This document shows, piece after piece, positions 43,168-51,228 of a stretch of 64,000 bases of DNA. The position numbers were made by a program, and so were the translations under genes. The notes below the pieces were generated by a model. It did no database searches. It saw only the letters and a list, made by a program, of their open reading frames with translations, and was not told where the DNA came from. The stretch is from NCBI RefSeq assembly GCF_014925405.1, contig NZ_AQHJ01000021.1:6468-70467 (forward strand), given 5' to 3'. How positions within the stretch are numbered: the first letter of the stretch is position 1; each line of letters opens with the position of its first letter. This DNA is from Pseudoalteromonas ulvae UL12 (lineage in GTDB: Bacteria > Pseudomonadota > Gammaproteobacteria > Enterobacterales > Alteromonadaceae).

Positions 43168-43224
43168 TGTCTGTCGTAAAATTCATTGCGTTAAATGGTA
43201 TATTGATCCGGATTTTAAGTAATA

Positions 43225-43243
43225 ACGAGGCATTGGCCATCGT
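43225..43243 (+). promoter_or_regulatory. Leader hairpin (copy 8)
   Basis: ACGAGGCATTGGCCATCGT, 19 nt before ATG 43262. TATATT near 43200 may be the -10. Confidence 0.88.
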
Positions 43244-43261
43244 GTAAATGAGGAAAATAAT

Positions 43262-44629
43262 ATGACTATTGTACGTGCAACATACAGCCCAGAAGACAAC
43301 AAATTGCGTATCTACACTAACGGTGAACGTGTTAGTGATGATGTTTATGCTTTGTTAAAAGAGAAAGGGTTTAAGTGGGCACCGGTTCAAAAGCTTTTTG
43401 TTAAACCAAGATGGACGCCAAGTTGTGAAGACTTGTGTATTCAATTGGCCGGTAACATTGTAGCTGAAGAAACTACCTTACTTGAACGTGCTGAAGTGAA
43501 AGCTGAGCGACTTGACTCTTTAGCTGAAAAGCGTTCGTCACAGTCAGATGCATTTGTTTCTGCAGCTATTCGTTTAGCGGAAAGAATGAGTTTTGGCCAA
43601 CCTATATTGGTAGGACATCATTCAGAACGTCGAGCGAGAAAAGATGCAGAGCAGGTAGAGCGATTACATGAAAAAGCGGTAGAAGCTGCTGACGCGGTAT
43701 CTTATTGGCTATACAGAGCTGAAGGGGTAGAACGTCACGCTAACTACAAAAACGATCCAGATGTTCGAGCAAGAAGGATTAAAACACTACTTGCTGAACT
43801 ACGTGATGATCAAAGAACGCTTAATCATGCTCAGATATGCATTAAGCTTTGGAGCGACATCGATGCAATTGAAGATGCAGAGAAGAAGCCTAAGTATGTT
43901 CGTCATTATGCCGGTTCGATGTTAAAGACTGGCTCCACTACACCTTCGGGTTTTTGGAGTGCTTTGGATCGAGCTGAAATGACTGAACAAGAGGTGATTG
44001 ATAAATCACTTCAATGGGCTAACGGTATTGCTAACAGTGTTTTTTATGCAAGACGTATTCAACATACATTGAATCGACTTGGTTATGAACGCTTCATGTT
44101 GGGTGATACTGTTCGTTTCGAAGATGCGCTGACGGCAACCATAATCAAGGCATTTGCTCGTGATAATGGTGCTCATAAACCAGAGTGCAAGAAAGTAGAG
44201 GGGAATTGGAAGTTAACTTCTAGTGTTCCGTTACCTCTGCATATTGGAGAAGGTGAAGTGTTGTCGTTGTCTGATGTTGAATGGAAAGACCTGATGCAAT
44301 CGTGTGGTTATGAAGTACCTATTAAGAAACCGGCTAAGCCGCCGATTCTTAACTTCAGAGCTGAATCGATTAAAGGGGTTGTTTTTCGCAATGTGACTAC
44401 GTTGCGCCAAGTGGTGATGACTAAAGCTGAGTATTCAGATATTTATTCTGATTATCGCGGTGTAAAAGATTCATCATGTGGCCAATTCCGTTTTAAGATG
44501 TGCAAGGATCCTAATCACAAGGGGCCAGGTTATTCAGCTGAATGGGTAGCTGTTTTCTTGTCGGATTCTAAAGAACATCCTATGCCGGAAAGTGACGCAA
44601 TTATCAAGGTAGAACAGGATGCAGCCTAA
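43262..44629 (+). CDS. DUF3560-type plasmid protein, 455 aa
   Basis: ATG with GAGGAAAA upstream. The N-terminus (RATYSPEDNKLRIYTNGERV, then GFKWAPVQKLFVKPRWTP) and a long helical middle rich in Arg/Glu with FGQPILVGHHSERRARKD are hallmarks I know from the DUF3560 family, common on plasmids and next to methyltransferase genes. The function of DUF3560 is not established. The stop shares a base with the start of the methyltransferase gene, giving a two-gene unit under one leader hairpin. Confidence 0.82.
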   Translation: MTIVRATYSPEDNKLRIYTNGERVSDDVYALLKEKGFKWAPVQKLFVKPRWTPSCEDLCIQLAGNIVAEETTLLERAEVKAERLDSLAEKRSSQSDAFVSAAIRLAERMSFGQPILVGHHSERRARKDAEQVERLHEKAVEAADAVSYWLYRAEGVERHANYKNDPDVRARRIKTLLAELRDDQRTLNHAQICIKLWSDIDAIEDAEKKPKYVRHYAGSMLKTGSTTPSGFWSALDRAEMTEQEVIDKSLQWANGIANSVFYARRIQHTLNRLGYERFMLGDTVRFEDALTATIIKAFARDNGAHKPECKKVEGNWKLTSSVPLPLHIGEGEVLSLSDVEWKDLMQSCGYEVPIKKPAKPPILNFRAESIKGVVFRNVTTLRQVVMTKAEYSDIYSDYRGVKDSSCGQFRFKMCKDPNHKGPGYSAEWVAVFLSDSKEHPMPESDAIIKVEQDAA

Positions 44630-45225
44630 TGGATGCATCTATTTACGTTAGACCCGATAAGCCATTGCGAAAACCCGTTCAACGTCGTAACTGGATAGAT
44701 GTAAAAAGGCCTAGCTTTGATACACCTAAACCAGTGGTTGTTGATTCTGCAACTGAGTGTCATGTATCACCGCCTAATGTGGCTAGTAGAATGGTTGATT
44801 ACCTTGAACCAGGTAACTGCTCCATTCTTGAACCTCATGGTGGTACAGGCGCTTTAATACAGGCGTTGTTAGATCATGGTGTTTGCATTGAGCAAATAAC
44901 AGCGGTCGAAAGGCATGTAGCATTAAGCCAACATATTGAAGGGCGTTTTGATCACCGGTTAAAGGTGATTAACAATTGTTTTCTTGAATTTGGTTTAAAT
45001 ACTAAAGATAGGTTCAAGCATATAATCTTGAACCCGCCATTTAAGACATGGAAAAAACATGTGTTAATGGCAAAATCTTTGCTTTGTGATAGTTCAGGTA
45101 GCAGCTTGGTTGCACTGGTTCCTGCTTCGTTCGATTTGGAAGGTTTTGAGGTGATGGAAACATTACCAATTGATACGTTTCAGTGGGCGAAAGTGAGGAC
45201 TAAGATAGTGCTTTTCCAACGATAG
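44629..45225 (+). CDS. SAM-dependent DNA methyltransferase-like protein, 198 aa
   Basis: Motif I SILEPHGGTGALIQAL (AdoMet pocket), an acidic residue in ITAVERH, and the catalytic NPPF of N6-adenine methyltransferases in HIILNPPFKTW. It is short and has no obvious target-recognition domain, and no restriction endonuclease lies beside it. It could methylate incoming or plasmid DNA as an orphan enzyme protecting against host restriction (inference). Coupled to the DUF3560 gene. Confidence 0.83.
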   Translation: MDASIYVRPDKPLRKPVQRRNWIDVKRPSFDTPKPVVVDSATECHVSPPNVASRMVDYLEPGNCSILEPHGGTGALIQALLDHGVCIEQITAVERHVALSQHIEGRFDHRLKVINNCFLEFGLNTKDRFKHIILNPPFKTWKKHVLMAKSLLCDSSGSSLVALVPASFDLEGFEVMETLPIDTFQWAKVRTKIVLFQR

Positions 45226-45248
45226 AAAAGGCCGTAAGGCCTTTTTTT
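45226..45248 (+). terminator. Intrinsic terminator
   Basis: AAAAGGCC-gtaa-GGCCTTTTTTT. Confidence 0.88.
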
Positions 45249-45305
45249 ATGCCCGTAACTAAATTAAGTGCCATCTTGTTATACTTATTAAGAATTTTAG
45301 AAAGA

Positions 45306-45324
45306 GCGAAGCATAGGCTATCGC
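45306..45324 (+). promoter_or_regulatory. Leader hairpin (copy 9)
   Basis: GCGAAGCATAGGCTATCGC: GCGA/TCGC and AGC/GCT stems, loop ATAG, unpaired A. First copy of the G-C/A-U stem subtype. Confidence 0.88.
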
Positions 45325-45341
45325 GTATATTGGAGATAATT

Positions 45342-45764
45342 ATGGCTATTACAAATATTATGAACCTACAGCGTATTTCTGGTACCGGTGAGGGAGAAAT
45401 TCAGCCTTCAGAAATAGTGGTTGGTTTTGAAGTTTATGGGCCAGCAGTAACAGCAGGTGTATGGCGTTATAAGTGTGAATATCGTGATTCAGAAAAAGCG
45501 ATATTCAAATGTTTGGATCCAGAATGGAAAGGACACACTTGGGATTTGGTAATTGAATTCGACGCTCCTGATTTCAGTGACGAAGATATGTTCGCATTAT
45601 CAGATGCTTTAAAAGCGTTTGATAGCATGTCAAAAACACCTTCGGCTGAAGATAGGGCTTTGGTGATATCTGCAGAAAAATATGGACTGGCTGTGTTAAG
45701 AAGTTTTACCCAAGCTCATTGGACTGAACGAGGGATAGAACGTATAAGAGCACTTAGAGCATAA
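45342..45764 (+). CDS. Hypothetical protein, 140 aa
   Basis: Start set at ATG 45342 (TTGGAGATAATT upstream) because the leader hairpin lies inside the longer frame opening at 45249. Beta-rich first half (PSEIVVGFEVYGPAVTAGVW) and a helical second half ending with Arg-rich RGIERIRALRA. No family recognised. Own terminator. Confidence 0.68.
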   Translation: MAITNIMNLQRISGTGEGEIQPSEIVVGFEVYGPAVTAGVWRYKCEYRDSEKAIFKCLDPEWKGHTWDLVIEFDAPDFSDEDMFALSDALKAFDSMSKTPSAEDRALVISAEKYGLAVLRSFTQAHWTERGIERIRALRA

Positions 45765-45774
45765 GTCATAGAAA

Positions 45775-45798
45775 AGAGCCTCCTTAGAGGCTTTTTTT
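45775..45798 (+). terminator. Intrinsic terminator
   Basis: AGAGCCTC-ct-tAGAGGCTTTTTTT. Confidence 0.83.
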
Positions 45799-45881
45799 AT
45801 GGCTGTAATTTCAACTGGTGTTTTGAGGTATAGTTGTAATACAAAATCAATTACTGAAAAAAGAAGATTAAAGGCCATTGT

Positions 45882-46424
45882 ATGACTATGTACCAAGTGG
45901 GGCAAAGAGCTTTTGTTAAACATCTGCACCATCAACACAGCATTGACAAAAAGCAGACGTTCTTAGGCCGTGTAGTTATAGTTGTTAGTAGTAATACTTA
46001 TAAAGCTGGTACTAGATATTTCCTACGTTTAGCTGCTTCACCGAACCGAACCATTTTCTTAAATGAGCAATATTTAGAAGCGTTGGATGATCAACCACTT
46101 CACATAAGTGATGCTCATTATTTCGATGTTGATTCTGCTAATGATCTTAATAATTTTGAGCCACAATTAAAGGTTATTCACTCAATACCTTTGCACTTGG
46201 GTAAAGTAGAAGCGATTGAGATTGACAAAGGTGAAGATTTTAAATCTTGTGAGTGGAGATATCTAGATGATGAAGGGATTTTAGTTTATCAGTCAAAAAA
46301 CCAGTATGGAAATCCTATGGCGGCGATACGGGACGGTTTAGTAACGGTTATTGGTTTGCCAAATGAATTTCGGATGCGTGAAATTGAGCGGGTTCGTGAC
46401 AAAATTACCACCCATTTTAGATAG
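45882..46424 (+). CDS. Hypothetical protein, 180 aa
   Basis: ATG preceded by AAAGGCCATTGT, which looks like the remains of a leader hairpin 3' half, and by a GGTATAGTT promoter-like box near 45829 as in hairpin-bearing units. SH3-like beta N-terminus (YQVGQRAFVKHLHHQHS; FLGRVVIVVSSNTYKAGTRY), then a domain ending ERVRDKITTHFR. No family recognised. First gene of a run of closely spaced genes to 49.4 kb. Confidence 0.64.
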   Translation: MTMYQVGQRAFVKHLHHQHSIDKKQTFLGRVVIVVSSNTYKAGTRYFLRLAASPNRTIFLNEQYLEALDDQPLHISDAHYFDVDSANDLNNFEPQLKVIHSIPLHLGKVEAIEIDKGEDFKSCEWRYLDDEGILVYQSKNQYGNPMAAIRDGLVTVIGLPNEFRMREIERVRDKITTHFR

Positions 46425-46471
46425 TTGGGATGCGTGGTTCTAAAACAACTTTACCAGGCGAGGAATTAATT

Positions 46472-46651
46472 ATGGAAAATGAATGTATTGGCTGTGGCTG
46501 CACAGACTCTAAGGCTTGCACTCATAGTGATGAACCTTGTCACTGGTTGTTGTTAGATCAAACATTAGGTTTAGGTGTGTGTTCAAATTGCAATGAACAC
46601 ATTGAAGCTTTTAAAAAGCATCAAAAAGAAATGGCCGAAGCCTTTTCTTAG
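46472..46651 (+). CDS. Cys-rich small protein, 59 aa
   Basis: ATG 46472 with GCGAGGAA upstream; an in-frame ATG at 46430 lacks a ribosome site. Six or more Cys in a compact pattern: CIGCGCTDSKACTH, EPCHW and VCSNCNEH, which suits a zinc or iron-sulfur cluster. The first half resembles the cluster-like fingers on phage-encoded small proteins, but no family is certain. Only 3 nt plus a spacer before the next gene. Confidence 0.66.
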   Translation: MENECIGCGCTDSKACTHSDEPCHWLLLDQTLGLGVCSNCNEHIEAFKKHQKEMAEAFS

Positions 46652-46675
46652 TAATTGGAAATCACAGGAAATATC

Positions 46676-47080
46676 ATGAGTCGTATATTAAGTAAAATTG
46701 CCTATGCTATCGGGGTTGGTGGAAAGATAGAAGATGCCGATACTACATATATTGGTCAAGGCTTTAATAAAGGTTTGGTTGATAATGCTCGTCTAACTCC
46801 AGAGTACGAATACTTTGAGCTAATTACAGAAGGCGATCATAAGGGTAAATATAAGCCCGTATTTACCTTTGGTTATCAAAGCGACCTGCGCAATAAAAAA
46901 CAAGAAGCTGAGATGGTTGTTATTTATAAATCAGGTAAAGAAATTTACGCGCCAGATCCGAAGGCTGATCCGCAAGATTATACTGAAGAGGCATTAGCTA
47001 AAAGAGTGCAATTTATAAAAGAACAAGGTCGGGATAATGACTTTATGCTCATAGGTTCTCACCGTAACCCTAATCATTAA
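46676..47080 (+). CDS. Hypothetical protein, 134 aa
   Basis: ATG 46676 with CAGGAAAT upstream. Soluble; PEYEYFELITEGDHKGKYKPVF followed by EAEMVVIYKSGKEIYAPDPKADP, in pieces, suggests a compact alpha/beta fold. C-terminus basic. No family recognised. Same run as the Cys-rich gene. Confidence 0.6.
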   Translation: MSRILSKIAYAIGVGGKIEDADTTYIGQGFNKGLVDNARLTPEYEYFELITEGDHKGKYKPVFTFGYQSDLRNKKQEAEMVVIYKSGKEIYAPDPKADPQDYTEEALAKRVQFIKEQGRDNDFMLIGSHRNPNH

Positions 47081-47103
47081 TCAGGTATTGGAATAAGTTT
47101 GTA

Positions 47104-47325
47104 ATGAACACGAACGCATTGTCAAAAGAAGGTTTTACTCTAATTAGAAATGCTTTGGAAGTACGTAATAGCGGTGGTCAACAATTGGCTATCGATATTG
47201 CTGAAGCATTGCATAATTTACCAGATGATAATAGCAATACATTTTTGATAGATATGACTGAGGAAAGAGTTAAAGAATTGGCATCTAAATATTCAGAATG
47301 TGAGAAGCTATTGGCTTACCTTTAA
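47104..47325 (+). CDS. Hypothetical helical protein, 73 aa
   Basis: ATG with GGAATAAG upstream. Small, acidic and helical (LIRNALEVRNSGGQQLAIDI; NLPDDNSNTFLIDM). No family recognised. Confidence 0.58.
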   Translation: MNTNALSKEGFTLIRNALEVRNSGGQQLAIDIAEALHNLPDDNSNTFLIDMTEERVKELASKYSECEKLLAYL

Positions 47326-47379
47326 TTAGTACAAAATATGCCCTATCGGACATCATAAATATTATGGGATAAATAAGTA

Positions 47380-47640
47380 ATGGAATTAAGCGTTGATTTT
47401 ACAGATTTACGCCTATCTGCAGCGAAAATGGAAGGGCTAGATGCCTTTCTCCTCGCATTAAGAAACGCGGGTGAAACCTATCATTCAGGATTAATGAAGG
47501 CGAAGAAGTATGTCATTGATAATGGTGGAAGCGTACTTGACGAAGGTCAGGATGGGGTTACTGTGCTTAAATTGTTTGATGATGAAGCTCATTGTTTTCA
47601 GCCTTACGCTGATATAGATATGTTTTATTTTGAGATTTAA
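47380..47640 (+). CDS. Hypothetical protein, 86 aa
   Basis: ATG 47380 with a weak GGGATAAATA site. Acidic; ELSVDFTDLRLSAAKMEGLD then a beta end, VTVLKLFDDEAHCF. No family recognised. It is followed 11 nt later by the next gene, so probably co-transcribed. Confidence 0.55.
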   Translation: MELSVDFTDLRLSAAKMEGLDAFLLALRNAGETYHSGLMKAKKYVIDNGGSVLDEGQDGVTVLKLFDDEAHCFQPYADIDMFYFEI

Positions 47641-47651
47641 CCGGAGGAAAA

Positions 47652-47951
47652 ATGGAGCAAAAACACAATGTTAAATATATGGGAGAGGCTTTACGCCTCG
47701 ATGTCACTGGTAGGTATAAACTAAATCCTTCCCAAGTGATAATTCAAGCCTTTGATTCAAATAATGAGCCATTTGCTACGTTGACTAAGTGCCTTCCTGA
47801 TTATCAAATACTAAATGATGAAACAATTATAGATGAGCCTAATATTCCAGGTATTTTAGAAATATTAGTGAATTCGGGCTTTGTTGAAAAAACCGAACAT
47901 GTAGTTGAAATGGGCTTTAATATTTATCCAATTGTAAAGTTAAGAATTTGA
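47652..47951 (+). CDS. Hypothetical protein, 99 aa
   Basis: ATG with CCGGAGGAAAA, one of the best ribosome sites in the run. Mixed alpha/beta (YKLNPSQVIIQAFDSNNEPF). No family recognised. Followed closely by the exported coiled-coil protein. Confidence 0.58.
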   Translation: MEQKHNVKYMGEALRLDVTGRYKLNPSQVIIQAFDSNNEPFATLTKCLPDYQILNDETIIDEPNIPGILEILVNSGFVEKTEHVVEMGFNIYPIVKLRI

Positions 47952-47964
47952 GGGAATGTTAGTA

Positions 47965-49188
47965 ATGAAAAAAGTAGTTATTTTTGCAGGACTCAGTTTG
48001 TTAATGTCCTCAATTGCTATGGGCGATGAGGTTAAATTGTCCTCTAGTAAGTTTAATATGCAAGCGTTTACCACTGAAGCGTCGTTAATAGGGATAGATA
48101 AAAGTGACTTTAATGACTGGAAAAACAAGATAAATCGTTTTGGTAATCACAATGGCGATATAGGTGTATTACTTGAGGTTCAACAAGAGATAGCCCGTTT
48201 TTCATCAGGTGTTAGTAAGTATGAGCTACAAGATTATGATTTTGATAAAAGCGTAGATGACGCTATTAGAAATGGAAAAATAAAGGTTGAGACTGTTGAG
48301 TCTGAGTTGCTAAAAGTGACCGCTGAACTGAACGATGTCAATAGTGCTATTAATGACTATGAAACCAAGCAGAAAGAAAATGATGATGCCATTGCTCAAG
48401 CAAAAGCAGATTATGAAAAATCGAAAGTGACTTTTAGGGAGCAATTTTCTCCTACAGATCTAAAAGCTAAAAAGAAATTTGAAAAAAGCTTGGGAAAAGA
48501 CTCTATTTTTAAAGTGGTAAAGGTAAAAGAGGCTCAAAGTACAGATTGCAGTAATGCGCTCTATCTGGATGCAGGAACATCTAAATCTAAACTGAAAAAA
48601 TTGAACGAAATGTTTATTGGCCAAGGGAAGCAATTCGATAAGTATTTATATTGCCCCACGTTGGAATTCAAGTGGATAAGATCAAAAGACAGGAGTGCGT
48701 ATAAGTCGCACCTTTCTAAAGGGCAGGTAGAGTTGGCTAATTCGATACTTACTCATTACCTCAGAGCTGAATACTCTAAACTTGCCAAAGTTCATCTTGA
48801 TGTTGATGATAAAGAGGACAAAGGACAGTATGCGAAAAGCAAGCGTTCTGCAGGTGAGCTACAAAGAAAAATTGATCAACTTAATAGGGATAAGCTTTAT
48901 TTAAGTAATCTTAGTCGTGATGATCTGGTTGTTGCCGAAAAAAAGAAGTTAATAAAGGTCGTTAATAATGCGTTATTCACACTAGCAGAGCTAACCTTTT
49001 CAGAGTTAGATAGAACTACTTCTGCTATTTCTGCTGATGGCCATATTAAATATGAAAGAGAAAAAGATCTTTATTTCGTTGTGTATAAGAGTGGCGCATA
49101 TCCAGCATATTATGCCAAGTTGCATGAAGATATGACAGATATTAATATCGATAACTCTGTAGATGTCATTGGTTTGTTGAGATTGTGA
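47965..49188 (+). CDS. Exported coiled-coil protein, 407 aa
   Basis: ATG 47965 with GAGGGAATG upstream gives a signal peptide MKKVVIFAGLSLLMSSIAMG. The mature protein has a long coiled coil at about residues 95-165 (VESELLKVTAELNDVNSAIN, NDDAIAQAKADYEKSK) and another near 275-330, plus Cys at TDCSNAL and LYCPTLE. A periplasmic or surface protein of unknown role; a structural or exclusion-like function is possible. The next small gene begins near its stop. Confidence 0.66.
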   Translation: MKKVVIFAGLSLLMSSIAMGDEVKLSSSKFNMQAFTTEASLIGIDKSDFNDWKNKINRFGNHNGDIGVLLEVQQEIARFSSGVSKYELQDYDFDKSVDDAIRNGKIKVETVESELLKVTAELNDVNSAINDYETKQKENDDAIAQAKADYEKSKVTFREQFSPTDLKAKKKFEKSLGKDSIFKVVKVKEAQSTDCSNALYLDAGTSKSKLKKLNEMFIGQGKQFDKYLYCPTLEFKWIRSKDRSAYKSHLSKGQVELANSILTHYLRAEYSKLAKVHLDVDDKEDKGQYAKSKRSAGELQRKIDQLNRDKLYLSNLSRDDLVVAEKKKLIKVVNNALFTLAELTFSELDRTTSAISADGHIKYEREKDLYFVVYKSGAYPAYYAKLHEDMTDINIDNSVDVIGLLRL

Positions 49189-49205
49189 ATAAAGGAATAA
49201 GTAAC

Positions 49206-49394
49206 ATGGATAAGCTTCCATTTGATGAAGGACGTGAGGCTTTTATGCAAATGAAATCACCAGACAGTAATCCATACGAGGAAGGTGACTGGCGGCATGA
49301 TGAATGGTATCTGGGTTGGTCGCATGAGGAAGAGTGTGATACTACTGATTCGTGGGATTGGTCTACGGACTCTTTTAAAAATAAAGCAGTATGA
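49206..49394 (+). CDS. RMF/CrpP-like small protein, 62 aa
   Basis: ATG 49206 with AAAGGAATAAG upstream; GTG 49185 overlaps the previous stop. The sequence FDEGREAFMQM, NPYEEGDWRHDEWYLGWSHE follows the GR-AF ... NPY-xxG-xxxH-xxW-xxGW pattern of ribosome modulation factor and CrpP-like plasmid proteins. RMF dimerises ribosomes; CrpP-like proteins are small, often plasmid-borne. The acidic C-terminal tail is unusual for RMF, which is basic. The role here is unknown. Confidence 0.7.
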   Translation: MDKLPFDEGREAFMQMKSPDSNPYEEGDWRHDEWYLGWSHEEECDTTDSWDWSTDSFKNKAV

Positions 49395-49407
49395 ATATTA
49401 TCTAGGC

Positions 49408-49472
49408 GAGTTATCCATCATGCAGCCACTACAGACCGGAGGAACAATCTGTCGTGGCAATTGTGGGTAACT
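49408..49472. repeat. 65-bp imperfect hairpin element (copy A)
   Basis: GAGTTATCC and GGGTAACT arms outside, CCACTACAGA and TCTGTCGTGG arms inside, loop CCGGAGGAACAA. It lies just beyond the 3' end of the recombinase gene. Two further copies at 56715 and 59567 differ at only a few bases. Confidence 0.75.
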
Positions 49473-49479
49473 TGCTCAC

Positions 49480-50178
49480 TCACCTAAATTTAACCCCGTC
49501 TAATAAAAACGCCATATCAATATCCAAAAGCTGCATGTAGATCAGTGTGGACTCGATACGCTTATGGCCCATTAAGCGCTGAATTAAAAATACATCCCGC
49601 CGATGCAGTACCAGGTTACAGGCGAATGAGTGCCTTAATACATGGGCGCTGGTTGGCATTAAATTCAATTTGTCTGCAGTCGAACGAATGGCATTATCAA
49701 AAGCTTGCCGAGAACAAGGAATAAAGAGGGGCGTTTCTCTTGATCGACCTGGCATTGTATCGATGCGTCTTTTAAGTGTCAGTGCATAATCATGATCACG
49801 AATGGGAATGTCTCGGGTTCTATCTATATCGGTGGCTTTGGGTTTACCCCGTTGTTTTAATGTCCGCAGCGTCACAATGGCCCGTTGTTCGCCACGTTCT
49901 TCATAAAAGGTCAGTGCTTGTTTTTTGATGGCCAGTGCTTCAGAAATTCTTGCACCGGTGCGCCAGATAAATTCGGCTCTGGCAAAATGCTCCCCACTCA
50001 TTGCATCGAGTAATTTATTCACTTCCGGAAGCAATAAGTAATTAGGTAGATTTTTCTCGGTGATCAGGGTTTGACGATATTGTTGGTGAAAGTGCCAATC
50101 AATACCGTCATCGAGGGTGAGGCTCGGTCGATGAGGTTCCTCGTATTGATGTAATGCTAAAGCGTGATCTGTTTGCAT
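49480..50178 (-). CDS. Tyrosine recombinase, 232 aa
   Basis: Catalytic residues visible: Arg in TGARISEAL, HxxR in HVLRHSFA, His in MGHKRIESTLIYMQ and Tyr in the same motif. At 232 aa it keeps the catalytic domain but has a short N-terminal core-binding region (LTLDDGIDWHFHQQYRQTL). Base composition looks richer in G+C than its neighbours, a sign of separate acquisition. The only minus-strand gene in the array; the 65-bp hairpin lies at its 3' end. It may be a resolvase, invertase or cassette integrase. Confidence 0.85.
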   Translation of the reverse strand: MQTDHALALHQYEEPHRPSLTLDDGIDWHFHQQYRQTLITEKNLPNYLLLPEVNKLLDAMSGEHFARAEFIWRTGARISEALAIKKQALTFYEERGEQRAIVTLRTLKQRGKPKATDIDRTRDIPIRDHDYALTLKRRIDTMPGRSRETPLFIPCSRQAFDNAIRSTADKLNLMPTSAHVLRHSFACNLVLHRRDVFLIQRLMGHKRIESTLIYMQLLDIDMAFLLDGVKFR

Positions 50179-50456
50179 GAAAATGACCTGGTATGTTGCT
50201 TGTTGATTTAGGGCTAAATGATCCGGACTTGTTGTTATAGATTGACAAAACCCTATGATAAACGCAAGTTCAAGGTGTGTTTAAAACACCTGCCGGTCGC
50301 AGCACAAAGCCAAGCCGTGAAAGGGGCTAAGGGGGGATTGACAAAATAGCGGTAAATGACAATGGGATGTGTAAATTAGATAAAAACAAAGGGAATTATA
50401 TGGCGAGAGCATTAGAATTTCATTAAATGATATAGTAAATATGAATGTATGTAAAA
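50179..50456. other. Intergenic region between recombinase and next array unit
   Basis: About 280 bp. It contains the recombinase promoter side, an AGGTGT/ACACCT inverted repeat at 50272-50291, a G-run GGGGCTAAGGGGGG and, at the right end, the promoter for the next unit. No gene supported. Confidence 0.5.
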
Positions 50457-50475
50457 ACGAGGCATTGGCCATCGT
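50457..50475 (+). promoter_or_regulatory. Leader hairpin (copy 10)
   Basis: ACGAGGCATTGGCCATCGT, 17 nt before ATG 50493. Confidence 0.88.
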
Positions 50476-50492
50476 GTTATAGGAGTTTAAAA

Positions 50493-50852
50493 ATGTTGGT
50501 TTCAGATATTGAAAATCCATTTACAGTTGAAATGTTATCAGAAATAGTTGCTAGTCAATTATGTTGTTTTGGAGATCATCTGCTCATCGTTGAGCCGGTA
50601 CCTGGAGAGTTTGAAGCAGGTATAGAGATAACGGCTGAAGATAACGTAATTTTAGTTTGTGAACGTCCTCAAGTGATGGAGCAAAAAAAGGTTACACTTA
50701 GTTCGTTGTTATTATTCTTAGATCAATGTTCACCTAAATCGCTTATTGACACTCAATATAGTGTCAGTGACTCGTTTAAGGTGGGGTTTTATGAAAAAGA
50801 CGAAGGTTTTATCGAAGTCTTTCATATTAATGATCTGGTAGGGAGTGAATAA
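50493..50852 (+). CDS. Hypothetical protein, 119 aa
   Basis: Start at ATG 50493 (AGGAG upstream); the longer frame at 50445 would run through the leader hairpin. Acidic, with helical and beta segments (FTVEMLSEIVASQLC; LLIVEPVPGEFEAGI). Similar in size and acidity to the 131-aa protein at 51229. No family recognised. The next gene starts 1 nt after its stop. Confidence 0.66.
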   Translation: MLVSDIENPFTVEMLSEIVASQLCCFGDHLLIVEPVPGEFEAGIEITAEDNVILVCERPQVMEQKKVTLSSLLLFLDQCSPKSLIDTQYSVSDSFKVGFYEKDEGFIEVFHINDLVGSE

Positions 50853-50853
50853 A

Positions 50854-51108
50854 ATGCCTACTCAAAAACAACATATAACCGGTATTACAAGAGCGCAATA
50901 TGACATGTTGCAAGGGTTTTATGCTCATTGCTTTACGGTCTATCATGATGATGGAAAAGCTCACTTTGGATTCTGGGCTGAAGAACTCGATAAAAGTGAC
51001 ATACCTTGGCGAGTTCAGAACAGTGTAGCTGTTATCGCTGAGAGTAAAGAATCTATCGCGCTTTATTTAAGTACACACCTTAAAGAACGTGCTATACAGA
51101 TTCTCTAA
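50854..51108 (+). CDS. Hypothetical protein, 84 aa
   Basis: ATG 50854 with AGGGAGTG upstream; GTG 50845 overlaps the previous stop. QYDMLQGFYAHCFTVYHDDG then WRVQNSVAVIAESKESIALY, alpha/beta. Second gene of a two-gene unit under hairpin copy 10. No family recognised. Confidence 0.64.
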   Translation: MPTQKQHITGITRAQYDMLQGFYAHCFTVYHDDGKAHFGFWAEELDKSDIPWRVQNSVAVIAESKESIALYLSTHLKERAIQIL

Positions 51109-51111
51109 AAA

Positions 51112-51138
51112 ATGCCGCATTTATTGCGGCTTTTTTTT
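51112..51138 (+). terminator. Intrinsic terminator
   Basis: AATGCCGC-attta-TTGCGGCTTTTTTTT region. Confidence 0.85.
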
Positions 51139-51193
51139 GCTTAACTTAAAGTTTATCGGTTTAGTGGTATAGTTATCTTGATTATTAGCAAAA

Positions 51194-51212
51194 GCGAAGC
51201 ATAGGCTATCGC
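51194..51212 (+). promoter_or_regulatory. Leader hairpin (copy 11)
   Basis: GCGAAGCATAGGCTATCGC, 16 nt before ATG 51229. GGTATAGTT at about 51167 is the likely -10. Confidence 0.9.
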
Positions 51213-51228
51213 GTAAAAGGAAAAAATT

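Noticed and set aside
45850..45882. An 18th leader hairpin before the gene at 45882
   Set aside because: AAAGGCCATTGT resembles the 3' half of the hairpin, but the 5' half is missing and it cannot fold; at most it is a relic.
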